Counted from the stretch's first letter, positions 17,622 to 26,754 are shown. The stretch is DNA of 64,000 nucleotides from Prauserella marina (GCF_002240355.1 NZ_CP016353.1:6115001-6179000); one strand, 5' to 3'. Made by a program: numbers and translations. The notes: a model not told the origin generated them from the sequence alone.

Positions 17622-19127
17622 TCACCCACCAGAGCCGGGAACCACCGGAATCGAGGTCGGCGGCGGGTTGTTTCCGCCGGTGTTCGACGGTGATTCGGTG
17701 GGACCGTTCGACGGCGATCCGCCCGGCCCGACCGGGATTTCCGGAGCGCTCGAACCGTTTGTCTCGGGGGTCGGCGGCTGCGGATTGCTCTCCTTGTCGT
17801 CACCCGTGAGCAACAGGATCACGGTGACCGCGGCTCCGGCGACAACGACCGCGACGACCACCCAGATGATCCACGCCTTGCTCTTCTTCGGCGGCTGGTT
17901 GAACCCGCCCGGCTGCCCGCCGTAGCCGGGGGGAGGTCCCTGCGGCGGCATGCCCATGCCGGGTTGCGGATTCCCGTACGGCCCCTGCTGCCCGTAGCCA
18001 GCCACACCGGAAGGTGGTTGCTGACCGTAACCAGGGGGTTGCTGCCCCTGCTGCATCGGCTGGCCCTGCTGCCCTGGCTGACCCGGATACCCCGGTTGTC
18101 CGGGTTGCCCCTGCTGTCCTGGCTGCATCGGTGGCTGCCCTTGCGGTTGTCCCGGCTGTCCGGGTTGCTGGCCGTAGGGATGCACTGCCCCGCCCTCTCC
18201 GTGTTGTGCGACCGCCACCGGCTGCTTGCCCGGCATCGTCACCGAGGCCGCCGGATCAGGTTCGAGTGCTTTACGCGCGGACCCGATCAGATCAACGCAG
18301 CTTGAATACCGGTCATGGGGATTTTTGGCCATCCCCTTCCGCACAACGCCGTCGATGGCTTGCGCGAGCTTCGGCACCAGACGGGAGACGGGAAGTGCCT
18401 CGCCGTTGAGGTGTCCCTTGATCACTGTTTGCACATCGCCCTGGAACGGTGGGCTACCGGTGAGACAGGCGTAAAGCATGCAGGCGAGCGCGTACTGATC
18501 GGTCCTGCCGTCGAGCGGTTCGCCCCGCAGATGCTCCGGCGCCGCGTAGGTCGGGGAGCCGAGAAAATCGCCACCACGGGTGCGATGGCCGGTCGCGCCG
18601 CGCCGCGTCAGTCCGAAATCGGCGACGTATACGTGCTCCCGCTGCGACTCCCTGCTCGTGACGAGAATGTTGGCCGGCTTGACATCCAGATGCACGAGCC
18701 CGCGATTGTGCAATGTGTCGAGCGCGTCGGCCGCCTGTTCGAGCAGATCGAGCGCCCGCTCCGGCTCCATCGGCGAGCCGCCGATGAGACTGGCGACATC
18801 CGAACCGTCGACGAGGCGCATCGCGATGTAGAGCATGCCGTCGAGTTCGCCGAAGTCGTACAGCGGCACGATGTTGGCGTGATCGATCGCCGAGGTGTTG
18901 CGTGCCTCGTCGACGAAGCGTTCGCGGAACTCGGCATCAGCGCCGAGATGTTCCCCGATCACCTTCAAGGCCACCTTGCGCCCGAGACGGACGTCGGTGG
19001 CCTTGTACATCACGCTCATACCGCCACGACCCAGGACACCGTCGATGCGGTAGTTGCCCAGCCGCCGACCGGTGAGGTCCCCCGACGCATCGCCTGTCAC
19101 GGGCCGAAGCCTAACGCCCACGCCCAC
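17622..19127 (-). CDS. Membrane-anchored serine/threonine protein kinase (Pkn type)
   Basis: The N-terminal kinase domain (about residues 25-280) has the Gly loop GRGGMS, catalytic Lys in VALKVIGE, DFG in VADFGLT and the activation-segment end SPTYAAPEHL. The catalytic loop reads HLDVKPAN; the Arg normally before the catalytic Asp (HRD) is Leu. A roughly 110-residue linker very rich in Pro, Gln and Gly follows, then one transmembrane helix (AWIIWVVVAVVVAGAAVTVILLL) and an extracellular Pro/Ser/Asn-rich tail without PASTA domains. A GTG at 19100 (VTGDASG) is an alternative start. It lies directly upstream of groEL in the same direction, but groEL has its own promoter. Confidence 0.92.
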   Translation of the reverse strand: MGVGVRLRPVTGDASGDLTGRRLGNYRIDGVLGRGGMSVMYKATDVRLGRKVALKVIGEHLGADAEFRERFVDEARNTSAIDHANIVPLYDFGELDGMLYIAMRLVDGSDVASLIGGSPMEPERALDLLEQAADALDTLHNRGLVHLDVKPANILVTSRESQREHVYVADFGLTRRGATGHRTRGGDFLGSPTYAAPEHLRGEPLDGRTDQYALACMLYACLTGSPPFQGDVQTVIKGHLNGEALPVSRLVPKLAQAIDGVVRKGMAKNPHDRYSSCVDLIGSARKALEPDPAASVTMPGKQPVAVAQHGEGGAVHPYGQQPGQPGQPQGQPPMQPGQQGQPGQPGYPGQPGQQGQPMQQGQQPPGYGQQPPSGVAGYGQQGPYGNPQPGMGMPPQGPPPGYGGQPGGFNQPPKKSKAWIIWVVVAVVVAGAAVTVILLLTGDDKESNPQPPTPETNGSSAPEIPVGPGGSPSNGPTESPSNTGGNNPPPTSIPVVPGSGG

Positions 19128-19286
19128 GCGTCACCTCGAAGAGGCAGTAGTTCGGGGTGTGCGCTGCGCCGGAACGCGAGCGGCACCGGGCAGACCGGAC
19201 GCCCTGGTACGGCAACCGATGTTCCCCTGGCCCGTCGTTCCGCGTCACGAGGGGCCGACAGACGAGGTGAAAGCGCGTGCGCCGTT

Positions 19287-19493
19287 CTAAGAGACCTTGC
19301 GAACGTCGGCGGCCTGACTACGGCCGTCACGTCCCGCGGTTATCTCGAACTCCACCCGATCACCCTCGTCGAGGGTCCGGAAACCGTCCGCTTGGATCGC
19401 GGAGTAGTGTACGAAAACATCGGGCCCCTCAGGGGACTCGATGAAGCCGTAGCCTTTTTCCGCGTTGAACCATTTGACCGTGCCGACAGCCAC
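19287..19493 (-). CDS. cspA: Cold-shock protein CspA family
   Basis: The 68-residue single cold-shock domain begins [20 protein letters not shown] and has both RNA-binding motifs, RNP1 (KGYGFI) and RNP2 (VFVHY). It is a single-stranded nucleic-acid-binding RNA chaperone of the cytoplasm. It has a 111-nt upstream gap, long enough for the structured 5' leader typical of csp genes, and GGAGG just before the ATG. Encoded between the kinase and the AIM24 genes on the same strand. Confidence 0.95.
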   Translation of the reverse strand: MAVGTVKWFNAEKGYGFIESPEGPDVFVHYSAIQADGFRTLDEGDRVEFEITAGRDGRSQAADVRKVS

Positions 19494-19604
19494 GGCGTCC
19501 TCCTTGCACCAAACCGAAAAACGCGGACAGTCCCGCCTGTCCCGTTCAAAGCTTGGATCACGCTACCGGAGAATTCAGGCTGGGCAATGGTCAATTTGCG
19601 GTAA

Positions 19605-20198
19605 CTACGCGCGACTTCTCGCCTGAATCAGAATGGTGCCCGGTCCGGCGAAGTCGAGTGCGAGCCCTTCCCCCGAGCGCACCGACTGCGGGCCCACCGG
19701 ATCTAGCGCTCGCAATCTGACCTGGATGCTGTCCGGATAGGCCAGCACGAACGCGGGCCTGACAGTGACGATCTCGCCCGCGGCGAGCTGAAGCGCGTCA
19801 ACCGGTCCGTTGGTGGACAGCACGAGTTGCCCTGTTCCGCTGAAGTGTTCCAGAAACCCACTGTCAGAGCCGAAAAGCGACTGTAGAGCGGGCCACGCGG
19901 GGTCAGCGCGAACCGTTGCCGGCCTGGCGAGCACCCTGCCCCGCGCGACCGACCACCCGGCACCACCGTCGAACTCAAGCGGATAGACGTCGCCGGGATG
20001 TGCTGGCGCGAGGTCGATCCAGCCGCCGCCTTCGGGCGCGGTGAACACCGAAGGCCCCTTTCCTCGTCCCGTCCGCGACTCGCTCACACCGAAACTGCTC
20101 GCGATCATCGTCTCGGCGCCCGCTTCGACCGCTTCCCCTTGGGACAGCACGATCCTGGCGACCCCGAACGTCGGGGTGTGCCGGGTTTGCACCTCCAT
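19605..20198 (-). CDS. AIM24-family protein (second of a tandem pair)
   Basis: The 197-residue protein belongs to the AIM24/TIGR00266 family, which is built of beta strands and of unknown biochemical role; the eukaryotic relative is a mitochondrial inner-membrane organisation factor. It starts MEVQTRHTPTFGVARIVLSQGE and ends with the family-typical SGEGLALDFAGPGTILIQARS. It is 18 bp downstream of a longer AIM24 gene and clearly paralogous (both begin M(E/Q)VQ.RH.P.F.VAR and end GEG..(L/F)DFAGPG.I). Gene duplication followed by divergence is the simple explanation. Confidence 0.82.
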   Translation of the reverse strand: MEVQTRHTPTFGVARIVLSQGEAVEAGAETMIASSFGVSESRTGRGKGPSVFTAPEGGGWIDLAPAHPGDVYPLEFDGGAGWSVARGRVLARPATVRADPAWPALQSLFGSDSGFLEHFSGTGQLVLSTNGPVDALQLAAGEIVTVRPAFVLAYPDSIQVRLRALDPVGPQSVRSGEGLALDFAGPGTILIQARSRA

Positions 20199-20216
20199 GT
20201 CCGGCTACCGTTCCCG

Positions 20217-20894
20217 CTACCGGGACGGCACCTGCGCGATCACCCACGCCGCGAGAGCGGATGGGTTTCGCGTCTGCGTCATGATCTGTCCAGGACCGGC
20301 GAAATCGAAGACGAAGCCTTCGCCACTCTTGAGCGTCTGGATGACGCCGGAGGAAACTTTGCGAAGCTGTGACTGAACGGTCTCGGCATAGGCGACGACA
20401 TGTCCCGAGTCGATCGTGATCATCTCGCCTGGTTGCAGATTCACCACATCCATTGCGCCGTAACAGGCGACGATGAGCTGCCCCCGTCCGGTCGCGTAGG
20501 TGAGAAAGCCGCCCTCGCCGCCGAACAGTTTGTTGAATCCGCCCCATTTCGTTTCCGTCTGCACACCGTGTGAAGAGGCGAGCCACGAGCCGCGCGTGAC
20601 GCACCAGCCGACGCTGCCGTCCATGTTGATCACCTGGATGTCGCCTGGCAGGTGAGCGGCCACGTCGACCCAGCCGCCGTTCTGCGGAGCGGTGTAGGTC
20701 GAGATGAACAGTGATTCGCCGCCGAGGAACGCGCGGCCGAGCCCCTTCATGACGCCGCCTTGCGCCTGTGCCTGCACCCCGACCCCGTAGCTCGTCGCGG
20801 CCATGGCTCCCGCCTCGACATAGGCGGGCTCGCCCGGAGCGAGCATCAGCCTCGCCACCGCGAACGACGGCTGGTGCCGGAGCTGTACCTGCAT
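20217..20894 (-). CDS. AIM24-family protein (first of a tandem pair)
   Basis: From the ATG at 20894, preceded by GGAGGA, the product is 225 residues. The family pattern is clear: VEAGAMAATSYGV near the start, glycine-rich GGVMKGLGRAFLGGES, TAPQNGGWVDVA, GDIQVINM and the end GEGFVFDFAGPGQIMTQTRNP. Compared with its downstream paralogue it keeps the fuller glycine-rich middle section. A much longer open frame upstream is an artefact of the opposing moeA gene. The divergent moeA start is 72 bp away, so the two promoters share this gap. Confidence 0.85.
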   Translation of the reverse strand: MQVQLRHQPSFAVARLMLAPGEPAYVEAGAMAATSYGVGVQAQAQGGVMKGLGRAFLGGESLFISTYTAPQNGGWVDVAAHLPGDIQVINMDGSVGWCVTRGSWLASSHGVQTETKWGGFNKLFGGEGGFLTYATGRGQLIVACYGAMDVVNLQPGEMITIDSGHVVAYAETVQSQLRKVSSGVIQTLKSGEGFVFDFAGPGQIMTQTRNPSALAAWVIAQVPSR

Positions 20895-20966
20895 TGATCC
20901 TCCCCATTGGCGCGTGTCAGCGGGGAGAGTCTTGCACGAGGGATTTCCAGGGGGAGGATGGTCCGC

Positions 20967-22172
20967 GTGATCTCCGTCGACGAATACCGCGCAACGGTCA
21001 CCGACCTGCTCGGCACCCGGAAGCCCGCCGAGTTCCCGCTCGCCGACTGCGCGGGGCTTGTCCTCGCGAACGACGTGCGTGCCGGCGTTTCCCTTCCCCC
21101 CTTCGACAACTCGGCGATGGACGGCTACGCCGTGCGCGCCACCGACGTGGCCGGCGCCACCGGCGCAACTCCGGTCGAGTTGCCGGTGGCCGAAGACATC
21201 CCGGCCGGAAGGACGGAGGTGCCACCGTTGAGGCCGGGTACGGCCCACCGGATCATGACGGGCGCGCCGATGCCCTCCGGAGCCGACAGCGTCGTGATGG
21301 TCGAGCACACCGACGCGGGTGTCGAACGGGTCCGGATCTTCACGGCGGCCCAACCGGGAGCACACATCCGGCGCACCGGCGAGGACGTCGTCGGTGGGAC
21401 CGTCGCGCTCTCGGCGGGATCGGTCCTCGGCCCCGCGCAACTCGGCCTCGCCGCCGCGGTCGGGCTCGACCAGCTGCCGGTGCACGCCCCGCCGAAGGTG
21501 CTCGTGGTGTCCACCGGAACCGAACTCGTCCTGCCTCCTCGGCAACTGCGGCACGGACAGATCTACGAATCCAACAGCGTCATGCTCGCCGCGGGTCTGC
21601 GTGCCCTCGGCTGCGAGGTCGAACTGGTCCGCAGTGTCGCCGACGACGTGGACACCTTCCGCGCGACGCTCGAGCCCAAACTCGACGGCGCGGACCTCGT
21701 CGTGACGTCAGGCGGGGTGAGCGCGGGTGCCTACGAGGTGGTCAAGGACGCCTTGGCTGACGCGGAAGTGCACTTCCAGAAGGTCGCCATGCAGCCCGGG
21801 GGACCGCAGGGCTGCGGAAGCTGGCTCGGCGTCCCCTTCGTGACACTTCCAGGAAATCCGGTCAGCGTGCTCGTCTCCTTCGAGGCGTTCCTGCGGCCCG
21901 CGCTGCTCTCGATGCTCGGGCACACCGGGACCGACCGGCAGCACGTCAGAGCAAGGCTTACGGAGGCACTGCGGTCGCCGTCGGGCAAGCGCCAGTTCCG
22001 CCGCGGCTACTACACGCAGAGCCAGGGTCAGGTGACCGGTGTCGTCGGTCCGCGCGGCGGACCGGGCTCCCACCTGCTCGCGGCGTTCACGCAGGCCAAC
22101 TGCCTTATCGTGTTGCCGGAGGAGGTCACGGAGGTGGCGGCGGACTCCGAGGTCGACGTCCTGCTGCTCTAG
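20967..22172 (+). CDS. moeA: Molybdopterin molybdotransferase MoeA
   Basis: The 401-residue enzyme inserts molybdate into adenylated molybdopterin, the last step of molybdenum cofactor synthesis. Visible MoeA blocks: DNSAMDGYAVRA, RIMTGAPMPSGADSVVMVE, RRTGEDV, the MoCF-like domain with TGTEL and SGGVSAGAYEVVK, and VTLPGNPVSVLVSFE. The in-frame ATG at 20958 directly abuts the GGGGGAGG ribosome site, so the GTG at 20967 was preferred. It is overlapped at its stop by a possible GTG of the next small membrane-protein gene. The lone molybdo-hydroxylase in this window needs this cofactor. Confidence 0.93.
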   Translation: MISVDEYRATVTDLLGTRKPAEFPLADCAGLVLANDVRAGVSLPPFDNSAMDGYAVRATDVAGATGATPVELPVAEDIPAGRTEVPPLRPGTAHRIMTGAPMPSGADSVVMVEHTDAGVERVRIFTAAQPGAHIRRTGEDVVGGTVALSAGSVLGPAQLGLAAAVGLDQLPVHAPPKVLVVSTGTELVLPPRQLRHGQIYESNSVMLAAGLRALGCEVELVRSVADDVDTFRATLEPKLDGADLVVTSGGVSAGAYEVVKDALADAEVHFQKVAMQPGGPQGCGSWLGVPFVTLPGNPVSVLVSFEAFLRPALLSMLGHTGTDRQHVRARLTEALRSPSGKRQFRRGYYTQSQGQVTGVVGPRGGPGSHLLAAFTQANCLIVLPEEVTEVAADSEVDVLLL

Positions 22173-22183
22173 TGTTGCGGGGT

Positions 22184-22450
22184 ATGGGCTTCTTCTCCTG
22201 GATCCTGTTCGGCGCGCTGGCAGGCTGGGCCGCGAACCTGGTCGTGGGTGGCCGCGACCGGCAACGGCAGGGATGCTTGATCAGCGTCCTCGTCGGTGTG
22301 GTCGGCGCCGCGCTCGGCGGGCTCATCTACCGGCTGGCGACCGGTGAGGAGAAGACCTTCGCGTTCGACTTCGCGAGTTTCGGCGTCGCCGTTCTTGGCG
22401 CGATCGTGTTACTCGGGGTCCTCCGGCTGGTCGAGCGAAGTCGTCACTAG
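22184..22450 (+). CDS. GlsB/YeaQ/YmgE-family small membrane protein
   Basis: The 88-residue protein has the transglycosylase-associated/GlsB pattern: MGFFSWILFGALAGWAANLVVGG, a Gly-rich second helix (VLVGVVGAALGGLIY) and a third hydrophobic helix near the C-terminus. These are stress-induced inner-membrane proteins of unclear function. The ATG at 22184 is preferred over the GTG that overlaps the moeA stop. Probably co-transcribed with moeA. Confidence 0.85.
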   Translation: MGFFSWILFGALAGWAANLVVGGRDRQRQGCLISVLVGVVGAALGGLIYRLATGEEKTFAFDFASFGVAVLGAIVLLGVLRLVERSRH

Positions 22451-22533
22451 CCGTACAAACCGCGACGCTTTGTAACGTTTTCCACACCAGGGGTTATCCT
22501 CGCTGGCCGCTGGCCTTAGGATCAGCCATCCGC

Positions 22534-22576
22534 GGCCGGGTGGCGTACGGCGTCGGGGGGCGCACGCCACCCGGCC
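22534..22576. terminator. 13-bp hairpin in the gap before psd
   Basis: Bases 22534-22546 (GGCCGGGTGGCGT) pair perfectly with 22564-22576 around a 17-nt loop. It lies in the 310-bp gap between the GlsB-type gene and psd, where I see no gene. It most likely terminates the moeA transcript. Confidence 0.6.
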
Positions 22577-22760
22577 CGTCCACGGAGGGAGATTGGCGTA
22601 GCGTTGAGGCCGTCAATCCCATGAGACATAGCGGGAAAATCGGACCGACAGGCAGCCTGCCGCGAAAGCATGGCGGCGCCGGCTCCCCGCGAACCGACGG
22701 CAGGCCCCCGGGAAGCCGCGTTCGCGAAAGCAGGCGCCCGAGCTGCGGAAATGAAGATTC

Positions 22761-23492
22761 GTGAGCACATCCAGCACTGGTGACGCGACCACGCATGTGA
22801 GCCCGCTCGGCCACGCGGTGCAGTTAGCCCGCGAAACGCTGCCACCCATGCACCCCGCGGGAAGGCCCTTCGTTCTGGGCGGCGCGGTGGCGACGCTCGC
22901 ACTGCGTGCTTTCTCGAAGCGGCTGGGTCTCGTCGTCGGCCTCGGCACCCTCGCCACGGCCGCGTTCTTCCGCGAACCGCGACGGGTTCCTCCCGCGAGG
23001 ACAGGTATCGCCATCGCGGCAGCCGACGGCCTCGTCTCGCTCATCGAAGAGGCGGTACCCCCTCCCGAACTCGGTCTCGACGACACCCCGCGCATGCGGG
23101 TCAGCGTCTTCCTTTCCGTCTTCGACGTGCACGTCCAGCGTGCTCCTTCGGCGGGAAAGGTCGAGCGGGTCGCCTACCGGCAGGGCAAGTTCCTCTCCGC
23201 CGACCTCGACAAAGCCAGCGAGGACAACGAGCGCAACTCGGTGCTGCTGCGCACCGATGAAGGCCACGAACTCGTCGTCGTACAGATCGCCGGTCTCGTC
23301 GCGCGCAGGATCGTCTGCCAGATCGACGAGGGCGACCGCGTCGAACCAGGGGCCACCTACGGGCTGATCCGGTTCGGTTCGCGAGTGGACACCTACCTTC
23401 CCCACGGCAGCACGGTGCTGGTCAGAAAAGGCCAGCGCACGATCGGCGGCGAGACGCCCATCGCCGAGCTCGGCGCACCCCGGGGGAGCTGA
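22761..23492 (+). CDS. psd: Phosphatidylserine decarboxylase (short, soluble-type proenzyme)
   Basis: The 243-residue proenzyme converts phosphatidylserine to phosphatidylethanolamine at the membrane. The core block VSVFLSVFDVHVQRAP and the self-cleavage site RFGSRVD (Gly-Ser) near residue 210 are present; cleavage there makes the pyruvoyl cofactor. The length is that of the short Psd of actinobacteria (Rv0437c). It is followed after one base by pssA, its substrate-producing partner, so the two are translated from one message. Confidence 0.93.
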   Translation: MSTSSTGDATTHVSPLGHAVQLARETLPPMHPAGRPFVLGGAVATLALRAFSKRLGLVVGLGTLATAAFFREPRRVPPARTGIAIAAADGLVSLIEEAVPPPELGLDDTPRMRVSVFLSVFDVHVQRAPSAGKVERVAYRQGKFLSADLDKASEDNERNSVLLRTDEGHELVVVQIAGLVARRIVCQIDEGDRVEPGATYGLIRFGSRVDTYLPHGSTVLVRKGQRTIGGETPIAELGAPRGS

Positions 23493-23493
23493 C

Positions 23494-24471
23494 ATGGCGA
23501 CTCCCGGCGTGCGGCTACTCCCCAACGCGATCACCGTTCTCGCCCTGTGCGCGGGTCTCTCGGCCGTCCAGTTCGCCCTCACCGGCAACTACGTGCTCGC
23601 GATCGGCGCCATCGGTGTCGCCGCCGTGCTCGACAGCCTCGACGGGCGCATCGCGAGGCTGCTCGACGCGACCTCCAAGATGGGGGCCGAGCTCGATTCG
23701 CTTTCGGACGCGATCTCGTTCGGCGTCGCTCCCGCACTCGTGCTCTACATCTGGCTGCCGTCCTCAGGCAGGCTCGGCTGGGCCATCGCGCTGATCTTCG
23801 CCGTGTGCATGGTGCTACGGCTCGCCAGGTTCAACACGCTGCTCGACGACACGGAGCAGCAGCCTTACGCCAACGAGTTCTTCGTCGGTGTCCCCGCGCC
23901 TGCCGGCGGCCTGCTCGTGCTGCTCCCCGTGATCCTCACCCAGCAGTTCGGGCAGAGCTGGTGGTCGACCGACGCCGCGGTGTGGACGTGGACCATCGCC
24001 ATCGCGATCCTGGCGATCAGCCGGATACCGACGCTCTCGCTCAAGACGGTCAAGGCACCGGCGAAGGCCGTCGCTCCACTGCTGGTCGGGGTCGGCCTCG
24101 TCGCGACCGCGATCATCCAGTGGCCGCTCATCGCGCTGGCCTGCGCGCTGTTGCTGTACCTCGTGCACATCCCCTACGCGGTGCGGCGCTACCGCTGGCT
24201 GGCGAACCACCCCGAGGCGTGGGACGTGCCGCCCAAGGAACGCAGGGCCATCAGGCGCGACAGAGGCTCGCGGCGACTCGGTCTTCGCAAACCGCAGTTC
24301 CGCAAGGTCGCGGGTGCCGCGCGCAGGGCGGTCCGCAGGCCGAGACCGACCACGCAGCACGTGCCGAGGGTGTACCCCTCCGACTCGGCGGCACCTCCCG
24401 CCAGGGCGGGCGAGCGCGGGCCACGCAGGCGCAACTGGCGACGCATCGGCCTGCGGCAGCGCGGCGACTGA
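23494..24471 (+). CDS. pssA: CDP-diacylglycerol-serine O-phosphatidyltransferase
   Basis: This integral membrane enzyme makes phosphatidylserine from CDP-diacylglycerol and serine. The CDP-alcohol phosphotransferase signature DG-x2-AR-x8-G-x3-D-x3-D is present (LDGRIARLLDAT...GAELDSLSD). Several hydrophobic helices follow; the protein is 325 residues because of a basic, Arg-rich cytoplasmic C-terminal extension of about 80 residues, longer than in many homologues. Start one base after the psd stop. Order psd-pssA-AAA ATPase equals that of M. tuberculosis. Confidence 0.93.
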   Translation: MATPGVRLLPNAITVLALCAGLSAVQFALTGNYVLAIGAIGVAAVLDSLDGRIARLLDATSKMGAELDSLSDAISFGVAPALVLYIWLPSSGRLGWAIALIFAVCMVLRLARFNTLLDDTEQQPYANEFFVGVPAPAGGLLVLLPVILTQQFGQSWWSTDAAVWTWTIAIAILAISRIPTLSLKTVKAPAKAVAPLLVGVGLVATAIIQWPLIALACALLLYLVHIPYAVRRYRWLANHPEAWDVPPKERRAIRRDRGSRRLGLRKPQFRKVAGAARRAVRRPRPTTQHVPRVYPSDSAAPPARAGERGPRRRNWRRIGLRQRGD

Positions 24472-24501
24472 CCACGCGGCGACGGCCAATACAGTGGTGC
24501 C

Positions 24502-26754
24502 GTGACGTCACCACAGATCGCGCTCACCGTCCGGCACACGCCCTCCGCGCTCGACGCTCGGCGCGGGGTGGTCCGGCTCCACCCCGAGGTACTCGACGCG
24601 CTCGGCCTTCGCGAATGGGATGCCGTGCGGCTCACCGGTGCGAGGGTCAGCGCCGCGCTCGCCGCGCCCGCTGTCGACGGCGTGCCGGGAGTCGTACTCG
24701 TCGACGACGTCACCATGGCCAACCTCGGTGTCCAGGAGGGCGCCGAGATCGTCGTCGCTCCGTGCGAGGTCACCGTCGCGCGGACGGTCGTCGTCTCCGG
24801 CTCCCGGATCGCCAGCATGTCGCTGAACCCGCACACGCTGCGGCTCGCGCTCATCGGCAAGGTGCTCACCATCGGCGACGCGGTCTCGCTGCTGCCCCAG
24901 GACCTCGCTCCCCCTCCCGGCTCCGACGTCTCGACGGTCAGGGGACAGCTTTCGAGGGCCATCGGTGCTTCCTGGACGAGTGAGCTGCTGACCGTCACCG
25001 CGACCGAACCATCCGGGACCGTCGTCGTTGGACAGTCCACTGTGGTGAGCTGGCGGGGTTCGGAGGTCGCGAGGACCGAGCCGAACCCGGTGCCGTCCGC
25101 CGCATCCGAGACCACCGTGATCGCCGCGGCGGAAGAGGAACCGCTCGACGTCGAGATCGTCGAGGACGAGTCCGTTCTCGACGAACCACCGCCCATCGCC
25201 GACCTCGCCGGTTCAACCGGCGCGGCGCGCAGGCTCGGCGAATGGTTCGATCTCGCGTTCCACCGGCCGGAGCTGCTCGCCAAGCTCGGCACCTCGGGCA
25301 GGCTCGGGGTGCTGGTCTCCGGCCCGGAAGGGGCGGGAAAGGCGACGCTGGTCCGTTCGGTCGCGCACGCGGAGAAGATCAGGGTCGTCAGCGTCGCGGC
25401 CCCCTCCATCGCCGTGCTGGAACCGAAGTCGGCGCTCGCGCAGATATCCGAAGCCGTCAGGCGAACCACCTCGGGCGAAGGAGCAGGCGTACTGCTCGTC
25501 ACCGACATCGACGCGTTGCTGCCAGCCTCGTCGCCCCCTCCGGTGGCGACCGTCGTGCTCGACCGCCTGGGCGAGGCACTCGGCAACGAGGACTTCGCGC
25601 TGGTGGCCACGACGGCGCACCCCGAGTCGGTCGATCCGAGGCTGCGTACCGTCGACCTGCTCGACCGGGAACTCATGGTCGGCCTTCCCGACGCGAAGAC
25701 CCGGACCGAACTGCTCCGCGTCCTGCTCAGGGACACGCCGGTGGAACAAGGCATCGACTTCGGGGCGATCGCCGAACGAACGCCAGGGTTCGTCGCCGCC
25801 GACCTCGTCGCGCTGCGCAGGGACGCGGCGCTGCGGGCCGCGCTGCGGCAGCGCGATGGCGGCGGTGAGCCGAGGCTTTCCGGCCAGGACCTGCTCGACG
25901 CACTCGAATCGGTACGGCCCATTTCCATGTCGGCATCGGACACCTTGGCGACCGGTGGGCTGACGCTCGACGACGTCGGCGACATGGCCGACGTCAAGCA
26001 GTCGCTCACCGAGTCGGTGCTGTGGCCGCTGCGGTATCCCGATTCGTTCTCGCGGCTCGGCATCGCGCCGCCGAGAGGGGTGCTGCTGTACGGTCCGCCT
26101 GGCAACGGCAAGACGTTCCTGGTGAGGGCGCTCGCGGGGACGGGAGCGCTCAACGTGTTCGCCGTCAAGGGCGCCGAGCTGATGGACAAGTGGGTCGGCG
26201 AGTCCGAACGAGCGGTACGCGAACTGTTCCGCAAGGCGGCCGAGGCCGCGCCGTCGCTCATCTTCCTCGACGAAGTCGACGCGCTCGCCCCGAGGCGAGG
26301 CCAGTCGGGTGATTCGGGGGTCGCCGACCGCGTCGTCGCGGCGTTGCTGACCGAACTCGACGGGGTCGAGCCCATGAGGGACGTGGTCGTGCTCGGCGCC
26401 ACCAACCGGCCGGAGTTGGTCGACCCCGCGCTGCTGAGGCCGGGGCGACTGGAGCGGCTCATCTACGTGCCGCCGCCGGACGAGGAGGCGAGGGTCGCCA
26501 TCCTCAAATCGACGGCGCGCAACACCCCGCTGGCCTCCGATGTCGACCTCGCCGAGGTGGCGTCCACTTTGGATGGTTATTCGGCTGCCGATTGTGCGGC
26601 GTTGATCAGGGAGGCGGCGTTGACCGCGATGCGCGAATCCCTTGAGGCGGCCGAGGTCACGGCAAGCCATCTCGCCGAGGCACGCACGGTGGTGCGGCCT
26701 TCGCTCGATCCCGCCCAGCTTGCGGCGCTGGAGGAGTACGCCGCAGGCCGGTGA
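24502..26754 (+). CDS. CDC48/p97-like AAA ATPase, two AAA modules
   Basis: The 750-residue protein has an N-terminal CDC48-type N domain (about 1-190), then two AAA modules. D2 (about 520-720) is canonical: Walker A GPPGNGKTF, Walker B LIFLDEVDAL, and arginine fingers in LLRPGRLERL. D1 (about 230-480) is degenerate: GPEGAGKAT lacks the Thr/Ser after Lys, and its Walker B reads VTDIDALL without the catalytic Glu, so D1 probably binds but does not hydrolyse ATP. A role in remodelling proteins is inferred from the family. GTG start 30 bp after pssA (Rv0435c-like position). Confidence 0.93.
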   Translation: MTSPQIALTVRHTPSALDARRGVVRLHPEVLDALGLREWDAVRLTGARVSAALAAPAVDGVPGVVLVDDVTMANLGVQEGAEIVVAPCEVTVARTVVVSGSRIASMSLNPHTLRLALIGKVLTIGDAVSLLPQDLAPPPGSDVSTVRGQLSRAIGASWTSELLTVTATEPSGTVVVGQSTVVSWRGSEVARTEPNPVPSAASETTVIAAAEEEPLDVEIVEDESVLDEPPPIADLAGSTGAARRLGEWFDLAFHRPELLAKLGTSGRLGVLVSGPEGAGKATLVRSVAHAEKIRVVSVAAPSIAVLEPKSALAQISEAVRRTTSGEGAGVLLVTDIDALLPASSPPPVATVVLDRLGEALGNEDFALVATTAHPESVDPRLRTVDLLDRELMVGLPDAKTRTELLRVLLRDTPVEQGIDFGAIAERTPGFVAADLVALRRDAALRAALRQRDGGGEPRLSGQDLLDALESVRPISMSASDTLATGGLTLDDVGDMADVKQSLTESVLWPLRYPDSFSRLGIAPPRGVLLYGPPGNGKTFLVRALAGTGALNVFAVKGAELMDKWVGESERAVRELFRKAAEAAPSLIFLDEVDALAPRRGQSGDSGVADRVVAALLTELDGVEPMRDVVVLGATNRPELVDPALLRPGRLERLIYVPPPDEEARVAILKSTARNTPLASDVDLAEVASTLDGYSAADCAALIREAALTAMRESLEAAEVTASHLAEARTVVRPSLDPAQLAALEEYAAGR

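Noticed and set aside
18014-18409. Repeat-like run in the kinase linker (Gln-Pro-Gly)
   Set aside because: It encodes the low-complexity linker of the Ser/Thr kinase, not an independent repeat element.
20895-21554. Long minus-strand extension of the AIM24 gene to 445 codons
   Set aside because: It overlaps moeA antisense; the AIM24 start with GGAGGA at 20894 is normal.
24189-26462. 757-codon minus-strand frame opposite the AAA ATPase
   Set aside because: Ser/Thr/Pro-rich shadow without motifs; the plus-strand AAA ATPase explains the sequence.
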